Origin: Viola odorata | Lineage: Eukaryota; Streptophyta; Magnoliopsida; Malpighiales; Violaceae | Length of the DNA: 64,000 nucleotides | Direction of reading: 5' to 3' | Assembly (NCBI GenBank): GCA_963691705.1 | Contig: OY829541.1 | Location: 46,331,661-46,395,660, forward strand | Shown here: positions 33,648-46,187 of the stretch, piece by piece | Layout of the letters: the number at the start of each line of letters is the position of its first letter | How positions within the stretch are numbered: the first letter of the stretch is position 1 | Notes under the pieces: generated by a model | Database searches by the model: none | What the model saw: only the letters and a program-made list of their open reading frames with translations | Told to the model about the DNA's origin: nothing | Program-made: the position numbers and the translations under genes

Positions 33648-35290
33648 TTGATCAATTATCGGACGTTCTGTGACACAATTACCACGCTATGGAAACCCGT
33701 GGGAGGGTTTAAAGTTATTGATCTAGAACGCAACTATTTTCACGTTGTTTTTTATCTAACTGATTACACACGTGCTTTGTTAAGTGGTCCATGTATGTTT
33801 TTTGGTCACTATCTTGAAAGTGCAACCATGGTCGCCAGTTTTAAATCACGAGGAAGATAGGGTGACTAAGGTGTCTGCATGGATTCGTTTTCCGGGCTTA
33901 GCCATGCACCTCTATCATAAGTAAGTCCTACGAGCGATTGGAAACAAGTTTGAAAAATTGATTCATACAGGGGTAAATTCACCCGCATCGCTGTTGAATT
34001 AGATTTGTCTAAGCCTCTCCTTCCATATTTCTACTTTCGTGGAAAGATGCACTTTGTTGTCAATGAGGGGCTTCCAACGATTTTCTTCCATTGCGGTTTA
34101 ACGGGTTATGTAGTTGAATCTTGTGCTTCAAAGCTAGGGGCAGAAGGGGGCAGGTCAAAACTGAACCTGTGGTTCAGATGGGTGCTCAAGATGCAAAATG
34201 ACCTGGTCCTAGTGTGGAAAACAAGGATCCTGGATGGTGGCGCATCGACGGGGTAGGAACCCTGGAAGTAAAAAAAATACCTCTAATCTGCTGGTAGCAG
34301 CATTCAGGCATCAGGTCCTACCAAGTCTCGATTGCGGCACTCGGTGAGAATTTTGCTGTGGTGGATAACCAAGTATTTGCTCAGCCTACGAGTGCGTTTT
34401 AGTTTCAGGCCTCTTCAAGCTCCAATCTGGAACGGTGTGGATTGGACATTCTTTCCAGCAAGGAGAAAAAGGTAGCTCTAGTCCGAGCACTAGTCTTGAG
34501 AAGGATAAGGTACTCGTCAGGCATGCGGGTTGAAAAGCAGTATCGCTCCAGAGTCCAATAAGAGAAAGGTTGATGATGATCGTCACAAGTCTATTACGGA
34601 GGATCTATAATGTCAAGCGATAAAAATAGTGACACTAATATGCTTAGGGCGATGGTGGTTGTAGACAAGACCAATGGTTTGCAAGGCTCAGCAATGCTTG
34701 AAATTGCTACTAATATGGTTTTAGATATCTTGGGCAATAACATGCATATGGATGTCCTGGCGCCTTTCTCAATAACTCTAAAAATAAGAAGTTAAATTAT
34801 AGCTCCCTCAAAGATCAGGGTATCGTAATCAGCGTCAAGCTCGGGCATCATTGAAATAGGCGAAGGTAGACCACCTGATGGACGTTTCAAAAAGGTCAAG
34901 CTCGGGCATCGTTCAGCCGGTTGTCAAGGCCCAATCCTAAATTTTGCCAGAGTCTACTCTGAGTAGTACCTCGTTGGTTGGAAAGGATGCTCAAAAGATG
35001 GTGGTGGACAGCTCTTTTTTAGAGTAATTGTTCAGGTTCACTTTGTTTTTTTAATTTTCTGTAACTTTTGGGCCTGGAATTGCCGAAGTGATAGGCATGT
35101 TGAAGGGTATGCGGCACATTCATGTTGGTGAAGGGTATGTTATCGGTTAAGGCAGAGGTGCAAATTGCTCATACGTTCAATCGAGACCATTCTCTTTTAT
35201 TTGGGAACTAAGAATATGTTCCCTGGATAAAGGGATTTGTGCGAAGTGCAAATGGATGTAAGTGTTTTTGGGGTAATTTCATTTTGGGAT
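33648..35290 (+). pseudogene. Broken non-LTR (LINE) retrotransposon: ORF1 and start of ORF2
   Basis: The first part reads LWKPVGGFKVIDLERNYFHV, LLSGPCMFFGHYLE and AWIRFPGLAMHLYHK, then after frame changes LSKPLLPYFYFRGKMHF and VNEGLPTIFFHCGLTGYV. That is the DUF4283 and CCHC-type domain order of plant LINE ORF1, which binds the element RNA. Near 35065 the start of the endonuclease/reverse transcriptase protein appears as NFWAWNCRSDRHV (family form LAWNCRG), and near 35205 a weak GTKNMF matches the SETKN block. Frameshifts, stops and a missing 3' part make it inactive. Confidence 0.75.
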
Positions 35291-37060
35291 AGTTCAATTA
35301 TTTTATAGGAATAGATCCTCTCTAATTATTTTGGGTTCAGCCCATTAAGACTGGGCTCGCAAACGGATGGATCGTGGACACTTTCTGAGACCCTTAATTA
35401 CCATAAATAAAAGCATATTCAAAATTTCGGCCCAATGTTTTTAACAATCTCAACTGCGCTTCTCATTGCCCGATTCTTTTTCGATTCTGCAGTGAGAAAA
35501 ATTTACAGTATCCATTGCCATCCCACGCTCAGTTGTAGTAATTTTAATTTTTTCAAATAAAAATAACTAAATAGATCTGTTGTATAATAGTTTCATGATT
35601 TAGAAAAAAAAGTAAAAAATGCAGAAAACTTTCTGAGGAAATGTGTGATTCCTTCACATAAGATATGTTATTAAATTAATTATTAAAATCCAATAATATT
35701 CGAATAAAAATGATCATTTATCCGAAATGAGTATAAATATTACCGGAACACCAATGTTATGAAACCCACCCTGACCAATCAATCCTTAAAATCCTTCCTT
35801 TTTGTAAACCGGGGAAAATCGGGTGACCGGGAGTTCAATTAGTGAGTTGGTTTTAGTTTAAACGAGTTGGACAAGTATTTTACTAGTATAATTTCAAAAA
35901 ATTTACTAGGAGAAAAGGTAAAATTGACCCTTTTATTTGTAGCACAAATCTATATTTGTAATTAAATCAAATAAATTATTATGTTTATCTACTTGGTTAA
36001 TATTGACCAGTACTATTTAAAAATAGTAATTTCTTGTTTGGAACTTTATAAAAGAAGAGAGGCTCGATTTTTTTCTAATAGAAAAGATGGGGAGATTGTA
36101 GCTCAATTTATTTTTTTATGGAGGAAGAATTAGCTATGATAATTTTTATTTTAAAAGTATAATTACTTATGAGTGTAAATAAATTTATAAGGTGCTAAAG
36201 AAGGTATTAATAGTGGTCTATGCTGATCGAGTAAGCAAATATAATGACTAATTTGACTTAATTATAAATATAGTGACTTATCTTGACTTATGGTCCAAAT
36301 ATAAGGGTGAATTTTACTCTTTTATCTTTTTACTATATGTTACATTAAATAATGTTAAGATTAAATATATGCTATTGATTGAGCATTAAATTCTCATACA
36401 TTAAATAATGTTAAGATTAAATATATGTTATTGATTGAGCATTAAATTCTCATACTTTTACTATCTAATTACTTGTAAATTGGGCAGTAAAGTTATTGAT
36501 TTCTATGGATTCTCCCAACTTTTGAAGAATTACTTAGAAACGCAACAATTGAAGGACAGCAGCAGCAGGGGATGAAATCTGGCATTCAAATCTATCTTGG
36601 CCGTGAGTTTAGCCAAGAAAGTCGCGGCAGAGACAGACTGCAGTAGGAGACTTGAGGACACGAGATGAAAGTTGCAGTGGTTGTGAAATTTGAGGGATTT
36701 GCGATCACAACTAGAAGAACCCCTCTTGAACAATATTTGATTTTTCTCAAACAATTATGTTTATCTTTTATCCTTTTTTTTTTTATTTTGAAAAAGATAG
36801 AGTTAGAGTAGGACTAGAAGACAACTTATGTTAAAAGCTGTTGGAATCCCTTGTTGAAAAGGACTCTCTTTTCTCTCCGCTCTGGACACATTTTCACGTT
36901 TTGCTTTGTAAACTTTCCAAGTCTGGAACTTACAGATTTATTCTCTTTTATGCAAATAATAAAATCATCTTTCTTTATGACAAGATTCGGTTAGACACCC
37001 ATTCTTGATAAGGGCCAATAGAGCTACGTTTCTATGATTTGTGAGATCTAATTACTCTTA
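35291..37060. other. Intergenic, no gene seen
   Basis: AT-rich sequence without a recognisable gene. It holds a tandem duplication of about 56 bp at 36352-36463 (unit ends in TTGAGCATTAAATTCTCATAC). Confidence 0.5.
36352..36463. repeat. Tandem duplication, two units of about 56 bp
   Basis: Two adjacent copies carry ATTAAATAATGTTAAGATTA and ATTGATTGAGCATTAAATTC; one visible difference is GCTATTG against GTTATTG. Confidence 0.85.
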
Positions 37061-37720
37061 ATAATCTTCATTTTTAGTAATTGTTTGTTGTCTGATTTAA
37101 TAAATCGCTTTCTTGTTAAAATCTAGAACTGATCATTTTTGCATTATAACCTGAAAGTTGTAGTCAACCTTGAAGAGGACGAGCGAAATCGGATAGGTTA
37201 AAGAAGACAACTAGTCTCACGTAGGCTAGAGAAAACGAATAATATAACTCAGACCAGATTGACAACCTAGGGCCTCGACTGTGAGGTAGCTTGAGTTAGG
37301 TACTGTCTTCCCTTGTGCATTTGATGACGATTGTGTTGTGTCCAGTCAATTCATACCATCAACCAAATTAGTAAACCCTTTAACCAGCAAGGTGTTGTTC
37401 GGTTAGGATTGTCTAGTAGGGAGTATCCGTTAGGGAATTTGAAGAGGAGGAAAGTAGGAGTGTATAAGAGTCCTCGCATTCTATAACAGTACTATGAAAA
37501 TGAAGGTAAACATCATTGAATCAATGATCAAATTGTAAAGAACGTAGCTCACCACGTGCCCTTACCAGGAATCTCCACCCTCTGAATTTTCAACGCTGTC
37601 ATTGTCTTGGCCAAGCTCTTGACCAAGCCGTAATTAATTGCTTTATTTCAAATCTTTTGTTTTCCAGTTTCAGAACCAACCAAATACTTTTTAGTGACAA
37701 GGAAATCAAACAAAATCTAC
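37060..37720 (-). repeat. Diverged dispersed repeat related to 55.53-56.10 kb
   Basis: Read on the minus strand, this stretch has, in order, TTGGTCAAG, CTTGGCCAAG, ATTCCTGGTAAGGGC, TGATCATTGATTCA, ACACCTTGCTGGTTAAAGGG and CCCTAGGTTGTCAATCTGGT. The same order occurs on the plus strand at 55,580-55,960, with substitutions and length changes. It is probably a copy of the same element as the insertion at 55.35-56.86 kb. Confidence 0.7.
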
Positions 37721-39302
37721 ATACCCGAGAAGTCTCTGTGAACAATCCTTTTACCATTGTCTCCGAATTATAATCTCATTTTATTTTTAACGCTTTCGAC
37801 GGACGATCAGTTATATATAATGAAGACACTATAAATATTTAAAAAAACCAAGTCGACCATCCTTCAATCCTAGTTGAATCTCAAACCCTTTACTCTCACT
37901 TGTAGTGTCCATGTCGGGTATGGTTTTACAACTTTGCCCCACTCCTAAAGACAAGAAGGTCGTTACCCCATTAGTTAACGAGGTATCCAATCCTAACCCT
38001 TTACCTAATTTATTATCAATAAAAAATTGGCTCTTAACTAAGGCTGCAGATGGAGATGGAGATGGGAGGTTTCACCTTGGACATGGACATGGACATGGAC
38101 ATGATCATCACTGTAAGCCTCTGGAGAATGCGAGCCACATAAGGAGAGAAATCGGATTCATGAATTTGGGTTGGGTTTCTTTTTTTGGGCTTAGATGTTG
38201 GGACATTATAGCTTTTGGACCAGTGGTCCAAGTCCAATTTGTGTGGTACGTAAGTTCTGATCTAAAACTAGATCAATCAATCAATTCTTGAATTGGAGAT
38301 TTAGGCTATCTGGACAAGAAACACTGCCATTAATGAATCGAAAAGACCTTACCCCATATGATATTTACCACAAATTTCCTATTTCCTACGCGCCGAATTG
38401 ATTACTCGGCCATCGCGAAAATCTAGCGCCCGCCGCCTGGCCTCATCGACTAGTGTGGCCCCTCCCAGGTCTTTAAATCAGAACCAAATGGTCGAACTGC
38501 TTTAGGGACGGATCATTCAGTCAATGGTTTAATTGAATTTAAACAAGAAAGAAACGTGTTCATCCCATACAATCATTCTAATCGACCAGGCCAATTGATT
38601 TTCCTAAATCAACTGCATTTCTGATCTAAAACAACAAATCCAATTGATTTGAGGGTACCGGTTGGGTTCAGTTTAATTTTACTCTTACCAACTTTAGCAA
38701 AATTGATATTAATAAAAAAAAGATTCATATTCGAATTTTATTTCTGATTATCTATATATAGTATTTAACTATTTTTGAATTAATTTGAGGATAAAAAACT
38801 AACTTATTATAACTAGGAGATATGAAAACCTAATGTTGGTTGTGTGGTTGAGTTAAAAATAATTTATCCTTAAATTTTAATTTTAAATTTAAAAAATAAT
38901 GAAAATAATGTTCTGAGAACCATCACATTTTAATCCAGGGCAAACAAGCCAAAAAAAAGAAGAGAGACTAGTGAACATTTATGGCACTATCTTGTTTTTT
39001 CGTGAAACGCAGAAAGTTATGTCTAGTCGATCAAGCACTCTTCGCCTCGCCGGATTGGACTAAACATAAACACCTTACGAAGAAAAGTCACCTTTTAACT
39101 CAAGAGATATGGTCGTACCGCTCTCAATATGTTTTTTTTCCCTTCTGAAAATTACAAATGGAAAAAGAATAAAGAACTCCAACAATAACTTAGAATTGGA
39201 CTTTTTAGTGGACTAATCCAGTACGAATAAAAGTAGTCATAACTTATGAAGTATAGACACTTACACAGACATCGAATAAGATACAAACACGGACACACAC
39301 AC

Positions 39303-39304
<2 letters not shown>
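37721..39304. other. Intergenic, no gene seen
   Basis: One forward frame at 37905-38291 contains short hexanucleotide repeats (GATGGA and GGACAT units at about 38047-38105), giving Asp-Gly and Gly-His runs, but has no recognisable domain. The rest is AT-rich. Confidence 0.5.

Positions 39305-39376
<72 letters not shown>
39305..39376. repeat. TA microsatellite next to the Helitron 3' end
   Basis: An uninterrupted run of about 36 TA dinucleotides, flanked by CACACACA on the left and ACACAC on the right. It ends five bases before the Helitron terminus at 39382. Confidence 0.95.
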
Positions 39377-39381
<5 letters not shown>

Positions 39382-39382
<1 letters not shown>

Positions 39383-39418
39383 TAGGTATTTTGGACACGT
39401 GCATTGCACGTGCGGTAA
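39382..39418 (-). other. Helitron 3' terminus: hairpin plus CTAG
   Basis: The minus strand reads CCGCACGTGCAATGCACGTG, then TCCAAAATACCTAG. CACGTGC and GCACGTG pair around an AAT loop, and the CTAG follows about 10 bases later, the standard Helitron rolling-circle terminator. The next base is T, the right half of the AT target. Confidence 0.88.
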
Positions 39419-39634
39419 TTTTTTATATGAAATTAAATTATTTATTTTAGGTATTATTTATAAATTAATTTAGATCATTTGAAATTGATAATGTCACTAT
39501 CTAAATATTATTCTAAGGTAATATAATCGACCATATAAATCATTAAGTATACTAATAATAATTATTAATAGATAATATAGCTTAATAGTATTTAAATATT
39601 GTTCTAAAGTATTATAAACAACCATATAAATTGT

Positions 39635-40127
39635 TGATAACTATAATGTAACGTCAGAGGCATTTTCGTCCTTGCACCCAGCGTTAAGGCCGGAAAACGG
39701 TAGCTCCCACTAGGCGACCGCTTCTATTGCTACCGCCTCTCACCCACATAGCGATAAACCCTGGGATGGTCGACATCAGCGGGGGGGTCTCACGCTTTAT
39801 CTAGCCACACGCATGGCGTTATCCCATCCCAGGCAGGCCATGACGTCATTTAAGGTATATAGGCGTTATCTTCCCTAGATAACGCTCACCCCCTAGAGAT
39901 AACGCTCATATTTTGTCTATAAATACCCCAGCATGCAAGATTTGAGGTAAGCCTAAGATCGCTGGCCAAAACTTTGCTATTCTCACTACTCTCACTGACT
40001 TAGGCATCGGAGTGTCTACGCCGGAGACCCCCTCCGGCGCATTGCAGGTACATCGAACGGCGGTGAACAGCAGCCCTAAGAAGCCATTTTCCCCTTTTAC
40101 CCTCCAATAGGAGTCCGGATCTTATCA
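39635..40127 (+). repeat. 5' LTR of the gypsy element
   Basis: It starts TGATAACTATAATGTAACG and ends GGATCTTATCA. It contains a palindromic TGACGTCA (about 39840) that could bind bZIP factors, a repeated AGATAACGCTCA, and TATAAATA at 39918-39925. The primer site directly after it reads TTGGTGCTTTCATTGAGAGC; the matching tRNA was not identified. Confidence 0.95.
39918..39925 (+). promoter_or_regulatory. TATA box in the gypsy 5' LTR
   Basis: TATAAATA lies about 285 bp into the LTR and is conserved at 55065-55072 in the 3' LTR, the expected promoter for the gag-pol transcript. Confidence 0.7.
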
Positions 40128-40212
40128 AATTGGTGCTTTCATTGAGAGCTTTGGTTCTATTAAGTGAGCGTCCTTAATAGCCAAGCTTTGTTTTTCTTGG
40201 GATCGAAGGATC

Positions 40213-41906
40213 ATGGCTTCTGATTCAGATTCTATACCACCTCAGTCTTTTGGTCTTTCTTTTGCTACCCGCAGAGAGCTTTTTCCTTTTGCTACTACTG
40301 CTGTTTCTACCACGATGCAGGAAACTCCTCAGGGAACGTCAGATCTCTCTTTCGAACAAACAACAGGAACACCTTTTTCCCAGATGCATATTCCTTTTTC
40401 TCAGATGGCAGGATCTAGCCATTCCACTCCCCTTTCAAGAGGATCCGTGATGGATAGTGCAAGCAACCCTCTTGTGAATTCAATATCAATTTTTCGTGCT
40501 TAGCTAGATCACTTGACTGAGCTAGCTGCCGGATTTACGCCCAATATCTCAAGGCCTAGCGTTCCTTCTCACATAGTTTTTACTCCATCTATTGTCACTG
40601 ATCGTCCACTATCACCCCGACAGCCTAGGACCATCCCGTTGACCACGCCCGTAACGACAACCCCTGCCAATTTCATGCAACTCGCTTATAGACAAGTGGA
40701 ACCTTCTGCGCAGCACACGCGAGAAATCCCTATTTCTCAAGAGGAACGATGGCATGACGAGTACAGAGATCGTTGGGATGGTAGGCGAGATGAGATATTT
40801 AGGGGCATATCCCCCAGACAGCGAGAGATCGAGCAGTAGAAGATATCGAACCCAGACGCCCAGGAGTCGCAGCCGATCCCCCAGGCGACATCATGAGCAC
40901 AACCTTCGAGGTCAAAAGCATCGTTTAGAGATCTCCCCTCCTCGTCATCCGCACAGAATTCCCGATGATAACGCTGGTCACCCGTTCAGCTATCGCATAA
41001 GGCACCACAGGGTCAGTCGGCATGTGAAACTTCCTGCAGAATCGTATGATGGCACGAAGGATCCCATCTCCCACCTTAACAAGGTAAAAGACTTCGTGCA
41101 GTTTCAAACTCATAGCGATGCGGCTTTGTGCCAGATATTTGTCATGACACTGTTAGGGGTAGCACGCCTCTGGTTTGAAGGACTCCTAGCGGGGTAGATT
41201 GATAGTTTTCTACAGCTAGAAGCTAAGTTTCGGAGCCGATTTAGCACGGCTGTTCCTATCAAGAAATCTGCAGCGGCGTTATTTGATATCCATCGAAAAC
41301 CTCAAGAGTCCTTGAAGGACTTCCTTAATCGCTTTGATCTCAAAATGTCGTTGACACCAGGCGTTACCATTGATTTCGCGGTGGAAGCCTTGAAATGCAA
41401 TTGTTGCTATGGGAAGTTACGAGATACGTTAATGGTGGATCCCTTACCGACCCCTGGATGCGTTAAGGCTGAAAGCTCACAATTATGCGGGGATGAAGGA
41501 GGAAGAAAATAGAGACAGAATTCGAAACGCACCACAAGACACACATCTTATTCCTAACTCTCACACTAACGCGGCCCCAGATACTCGTCAAGGTGACGAC
41601 TACGGTCATCGGAAAGATCATATCCCTAGGACCTCAAATCGGCAAAGGGGCAATTTTTCGAAAGGAAGGCCTGGCAATTCTCCTACTAGACGACAAACGG
41701 ATCCACCAAAAGGCCGAGTTTATGACCCTGACCGTCCTTCTCTCATACTTCCGAGAGCGAAAATCTTGGCGATCGTCCAACAACAGAACCTGCCCATCCG
41801 TTATCCAGCTCCTGTGAAACCAGGAGTAATTATGGGAGGAAGGGAAAATGTCTTCTGTAAATTCCACAAAGTCAAAGGACACTCACGGATGTGTGCAGAG
41901 AGTTAA
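40213..41906 (+). pseudogene. gag: gypsy gag, interrupted
   Basis: Gag coats the element RNA. The start MASDSDSIPPQSFGLSF is 85 bp after the LTR. An in-frame TAG at 40501, a frameshift near 40810, a TAG at 41195 and a second frameshift near 41400 split the frame. Order: disordered N-terminus; Arg/Ser-rich RSRSRSPRRHH; the capsid-type stretch LPAESYDGTKDPISHLNKVK, FVMTLLGVARLWFEGLL, KPQESLKDFLNRFD; and the nucleocapsid end FCKFHKVKGHSRMC, a Tat-type C-x-FH-x4-GH-x3-C knuckle. Confidence 0.85.
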
Positions 41907-42060
41907 AATTAGCAATAGAGCGTTTAGTGGAAGAAGGTTACCTAGGAGAGTTTGCCACTAAAGCGAGAGAAGAAGCCAGAGGTAACCCGATGGGTAAAGC
42001 GTCGGACAACAAACAAGCACCCCTTCACCCCCTGGAAACAATGATATCCCTGGAGGAAGA

Positions 42061-42870
42061 ATGAGAGAGACGTTAACAGTCTACGATGACGACATTCCCA
42101 CCATCAATATTATTGCTGGTGGCACGCCGTATCTTGATGAGCCTGTGCAGTTAACGCCCAATTCAGGGGAAAATCACAAACGAGAAAGCACGTTAGTAAA
42201 AAGTGAGGCGATAAGTGCATTAGATCGAATGGTATTGTCCTTCTCTAAAGAGGATGAGAAAGGTGTCGTATTCCCACATAACGATACGTTAGTGGTTACG
42301 CCTATTATCGGCAATCATGGAGTTAGGAGAACTCTTATCGACAACGGAAGCGCGGTAAATTTATTTTCGTTGGAGGCGTACAACCTCATGAAGTGTCCTG
42401 ACAGCAAACTGACACCTTGCAAGAAGCCAATAATGGGGGTGGACGGAGTTCCAATACCTGTGATTGGAGTCACATTGTTGCCAGTATACTTTAGAGAAGA
42501 TACATCCAAGCGGTCGGAGGAGTTGTTATTCTTGGTCATAGACTTAACTTTGCCCTATAACGCCAAACTTGGACGACCGTTCCTCAACCATTTCGGGGCA
42601 GCGATATCCCAAAGGCACTTGAGGATGAAATATCCCTCCTGGGAGGGAGTGGTCTCGATCAAAGGCGATCAGAAATTAGCGGCCGAATGCTACCTACTCA
42701 TGACTCAAAAGAGTTGCGACCGTTATGTGTGCGTGGCAGATGACCCCTTCGAACAGAAAAATGAAAAGCGCACCCAACCGGTGGATAAGATGGTGCCAGT
42801 TCCCGCCAGCGGAATCAGAGAAGCAAATTTCCTGGTCAGTGTAAAGTTAAGCCCAGAAGAGAACGCATAG
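42061..42870 (+). CDS. gypsy protease region
   Basis: An open frame of 269 codons. IINIIAGG-type sequence near its start and LDRMVLSFSKEDEKGVVFPH precede the aspartic protease site RRTLIDNGSAVNLFS, where family members usually have D-x-GS-S. A flap-like stretch follows, then LPYNAKLGRPFLNHFGAAIS and RMKYPSWEGVVSIKGDQ, as in Tat elements. The protease cuts the polyprotein. A TAG at the end separates it from the reverse transcriptase frame, so it would no longer be fused to the rest of pol. Confidence 0.8.
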   Translation: MRETLTVYDDDIPTINIIAGGTPYLDEPVQLTPNSGENHKRESTLVKSEAISALDRMVLSFSKEDEKGVVFPHNDTLVVTPIIGNHGVRRTLIDNGSAVNLFSLEAYNLMKCPDSKLTPCKKPIMGVDGVPIPVIGVTLLPVYFREDTSKRSEELLFLVIDLTLPYNAKLGRPFLNHFGAAISQRHLRMKYPSWEGVVSIKGDQKLAAECYLLMTQKSCDRYVCVADDPFEQKNEKRTQPVDKMVPVPASGIREANFLVSVKLSPEENA

Positions 42871-44165
42871 TTAGCTCGATTGTTAAACAAGTGCAAAGGA
42901 GAATTCGCTTGGAAGCCTGCGGATATGCCTGGAATTTCACGAGAAGTAGCAGAGCATCGACTTAACGTTGACCCTAACGTCAAGCCGATTCAGCAAAAAT
43001 GGCGAGCGTTCTCCACAGAAAAGGCAGTAGCCATCGAGAAGGAGGTATTGAAACTCCTGGATGCAGGTTTTATTCGGGAGGTTCAATACCCGACATGGTT
43101 AGCTAACCCTGTTCTAGTTCCAAAGCTGAACGGAGATTGGCACATGTGCATTGATTTCACTGATCTGAACGACGCCTGCCCCAAGGATTGCTACCCGCTT
43201 CCTCGAATTGACCAGCTAGTTGACCAGACTGCCGGGTACGCTTATCTGAGCTCATTAGACTCCAACTCTGGGTATCATCAAATCCCCATGGCCATTGAAG
43301 ACGAAGAAAAGACCGCCTTCATCACCCCAAAGGCCACTTACTGTTATACGGCGATGCCGTTTGGATTGAAAAATGCTGGGGCAACCTTCCAGCGCATGGC
43401 GAACAAAATATTTGAAAGGCAAATTGGAAAGAACGTAGAGGCCTATGTGGATGATATACTGGTTAAAAGCTGAAGCTTTGAGGACCATTTAGCGGATTTG
43501 GAGGAAGTTTTTGACGTGATGAGAGCATACAAAATGAAGCTCAACCCCCGGAAATGCATGTTTGCATTTCAAACGGGCAAATTCTTGGGTTATGTGGTCA
43601 GTCAAAAAGGCATCCAACCCAACCCGTTAAAGATTAAAGCCATCCACGACATGATATCTCCTCGAACAATCAAAGAAGTACAAAAACTCACAGGGCGCGT
43701 TATCACTCTAGGGTGATTCATTTCTAAGCAAGGCGAGAGATGCCTACCGTTCTTCAAGGTTATTCGTAAAAAAGCTCCTTTCGGATGGACAGAAGAATGT
43801 GAAGAAGCGTTTGGTGGCATAAAAGCCTACCTTTCCTCTGACTTGGTGCTAACAAGGCCAGAGCCAGGCGATACGCTATATTTTTATTTGGGCGTCGCTG
43901 ATGAGGTGGTTAGTGTGGTCCTTGTATGAGATGACAGTCATGTTCATCGCCCCGTGTTCTTCGTTAGTCATGTTTTGAAAGACGCCGAGCTACGATACGC
44001 TCGCATTGAAAAAATAGCATTTGCGCTGGTACAGGCAACGCGGAAAATGGATCGGTACTTCCAAGCCTACCCCGTCATCGTGCTTACGGATCAACCTTTG
44101 AGAAGGATTTTCAAAAAACCTGAGTCTTCAGGAAGGATGCTAATTTGGGCCGTCGAACTTGAGTA
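42871..44165 (+). pseudogene. pol: gypsy reverse transcriptase and first RNase H
   Basis: From 42880 the frame reads FAWKPADMPGISREVAEHRL, VLVPKLNGDWHMCIDFTDLN, SLDSNSGYHQIPM, MPFGLKNAGATFQRM and EAYVDDILVKS: the finger, palm and YVDD catalytic blocks of a Ty3 reverse transcriptase, complete in order. A TGA at 43471 then interrupts it. The connection and RNase H continue as LGYVVSQKGIQPNPLKIKAI, PFFKVIRKKAPFGWTEECEE, VSHVLKDAELRYARIEKIAF and VLTDQPLRRIFKKPESSGRM, with further stops at 43714, 43927 and 44164. Confidence 0.9.
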
Positions 44166-46084
44166 GTATGGATTACAGTATAAGGCCCGACCATCTATAA
44201 AAGCTCAAGCACTAGCAGACTTCATAGCGGAATGTACGTTTACGCAAGATCCATTGACGAACCTAACAGAAGACGAAAAGGATAACTTGGATCTTCCATT
44301 CCCAGAAACCTACACTGACCTATGGGTTATCTATGTGGAGGGAGCCAAGAATCAAGAGCTAGCTGGAGCTGGAATTTTTATGACTGGGCCACACGGCATA
44401 CAGGTACGATATGCCATCCGAATCTTACAACCATTATCTAACAACGCGGCAGAATATGAGGCGTTACTAACTAGACTCAGAATAGGAAGAAGTTTCTCCA
44501 CCAAGGCCATACATGACACTGGAAGGATGGGAGATTTGCGACTGAAGATATGTGGAGATTCCAAATTGATAATAGACCAAGTCTTGGGAAACTCTCAAGC
44601 CAGAGAGCCCATCATGGTTCAATATCTCTCTAAAGTGAAACGCGAGGTGATAGAAATAAAGAAAAGTGGTATGCAGGTCAGCTTTGAGCATATCCCTCGA
44701 GAGGATAACGCTGAGGGAGATAACCTCGCCAAAATTGCAGCAAACTCGAAAGCTTCCATACCTAAGGACGTGTACTATGGAGAAATATCTGTGCCTTCTT
44801 TTATGGAAGAACAAACGTCACATTGCGTCGAAGAAATTGAAAATGATTGGCGAATTCCTATAATAAAATACTTGAAGTACGATGAATTACCTGCAGATAA
44901 CGCCAAAAAGAGAAAAGTTTTGAAACAAGCGGCACGGTGTATATACTATGACAGAGAACTGATTCGGAGATGCTTCTCTCATCCAGCCGCCAAGTGCATA
45001 ACGGAGCAAGAAGGCCTCCACACTTTGCGAGAAATCCATGAAGGGATATGCGGCATGCATGTGTCTGGCGTTACCATGGCCGCGCAGGTTTTTCGGACGA
45101 GATTCTATTGGCCCACCATTCGTAGGGACTGTAATGCCTTCGTACAAACTTGTCAAAAATGTCAGGAATTTGCTAAGATTCCCCGTCGACCTGCTACGGA
45201 AATTTCTGAGATTGTTGCTCCTTGCCCGTTTGCTAAATGGGGAATCGACATTTTAGGCCTATTTCCAAAAGCCAGGTCTCAGCTAAAATTTGTGGTCGTG
45301 GCGGTGGACTACTTCATGAAATGAGCAGAAGCGGAAGCGGTAGCTAACATCACTACAGAAAAGATTTGGCATTTCTTCAAACACCAAGTCATTATACGAT
45401 TCGGTATACCTCGCGTATTAGTCAGCGATAACGGAACACAATTTACGAGTCAGTTTTTCAAAGATCAGTGTGCGAAATTTCAGATCGAACAAAGGTTCTC
45501 TTCTGTAGCACATCTGTAGACTAATGGTCAAGCGGAGGTAACCAATCGCAGCATCCTTAGCGGCATCAAAAAGAACTTGGAAGGTTCTAAAAAAGAAATG
45601 GGCAGATGAGCTACCATACGTGATGTGGGCGTATGGCATGACCGTCAAAACCAGCACAGGAGAAACCCCTTTCACTTTAGCTTTCGGCACCGAGGCCGTC
45701 ATGCTAGTAGAGATTGACACCTTGAGCCTGAGGGTGGCATACTTCAAAGAAGAGATAAATAAAGAGAGGTTACGGGCTAACCTCGACGTGTTGCTAGAGT
45801 TACAAGAGGAAACTCTTCTGAAAATGCTGCATTATAAGAGAAAAATGGCACGTTATCACAATAGGTGAGTCAGAGAACGACTGCTCAAGGCAGGAGATCT
45901 AGTGCTCAGAGATAAACGAGTGGCTAGCCAACACATGGGGAAACTCAGTCCAAACTGGGATGGCCCATACCGCGTTACCCGCGTTATCAGAAATGAAGCA
46001 TATTACTTGGAGACACTTGACGGTACTCCCTTAGTAAACTCTTGGAACATAGCTCGTTTGAAATTATATCACGCTAGAGTCTGA
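44166..46084 (+). pseudogene. pol: gypsy second (archaeal-type) RNase H and integrase
   Basis: The 356-codon frame at 44254-45324 begins with a second RNase H: LWVIYVEGAKNQELAGAG (usually V-D-G-S), NNAAEYEALLTRL, GDSKLIIDQVLG and EDNAEGDNLAKIA. Integrase follows with the zinc-finger end QKCQEFAKIPRRPA and the catalytic acids D in KWGIDILGLFPKA, D in VSDNGTQFTSQFF and E in NGQAEVTNRSI. Stops at 45322, 45518 and 45607 and a frameshift break it. The C-terminal part, DLVLRDKRVAS and KLSPNWDGPYRVTRVI, ends at 46084. The dual RNase H is typical of Tat elements. Confidence 0.88.
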
Positions 46085-46187
46085 TATCCCCTTTATGCGA
46101 TAATATTAATAACATGCTTTAACGAGCGAATCGAGAATATTTCTTATGCACTTTGTGGTTGATAACGTGCAGATAATGAAGGGTGCC

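Noticed and set aside
37905..38291. 128-codon frame with Asp-Gly and Gly-His runs
   Set aside because: The runs come from simple hexanucleotide repeats and the rest has no family likeness or splice support.
39152..39473. Ile-Tyr repeat proteins on both strands
   Set aside because: Pure translation of the TA microsatellite.
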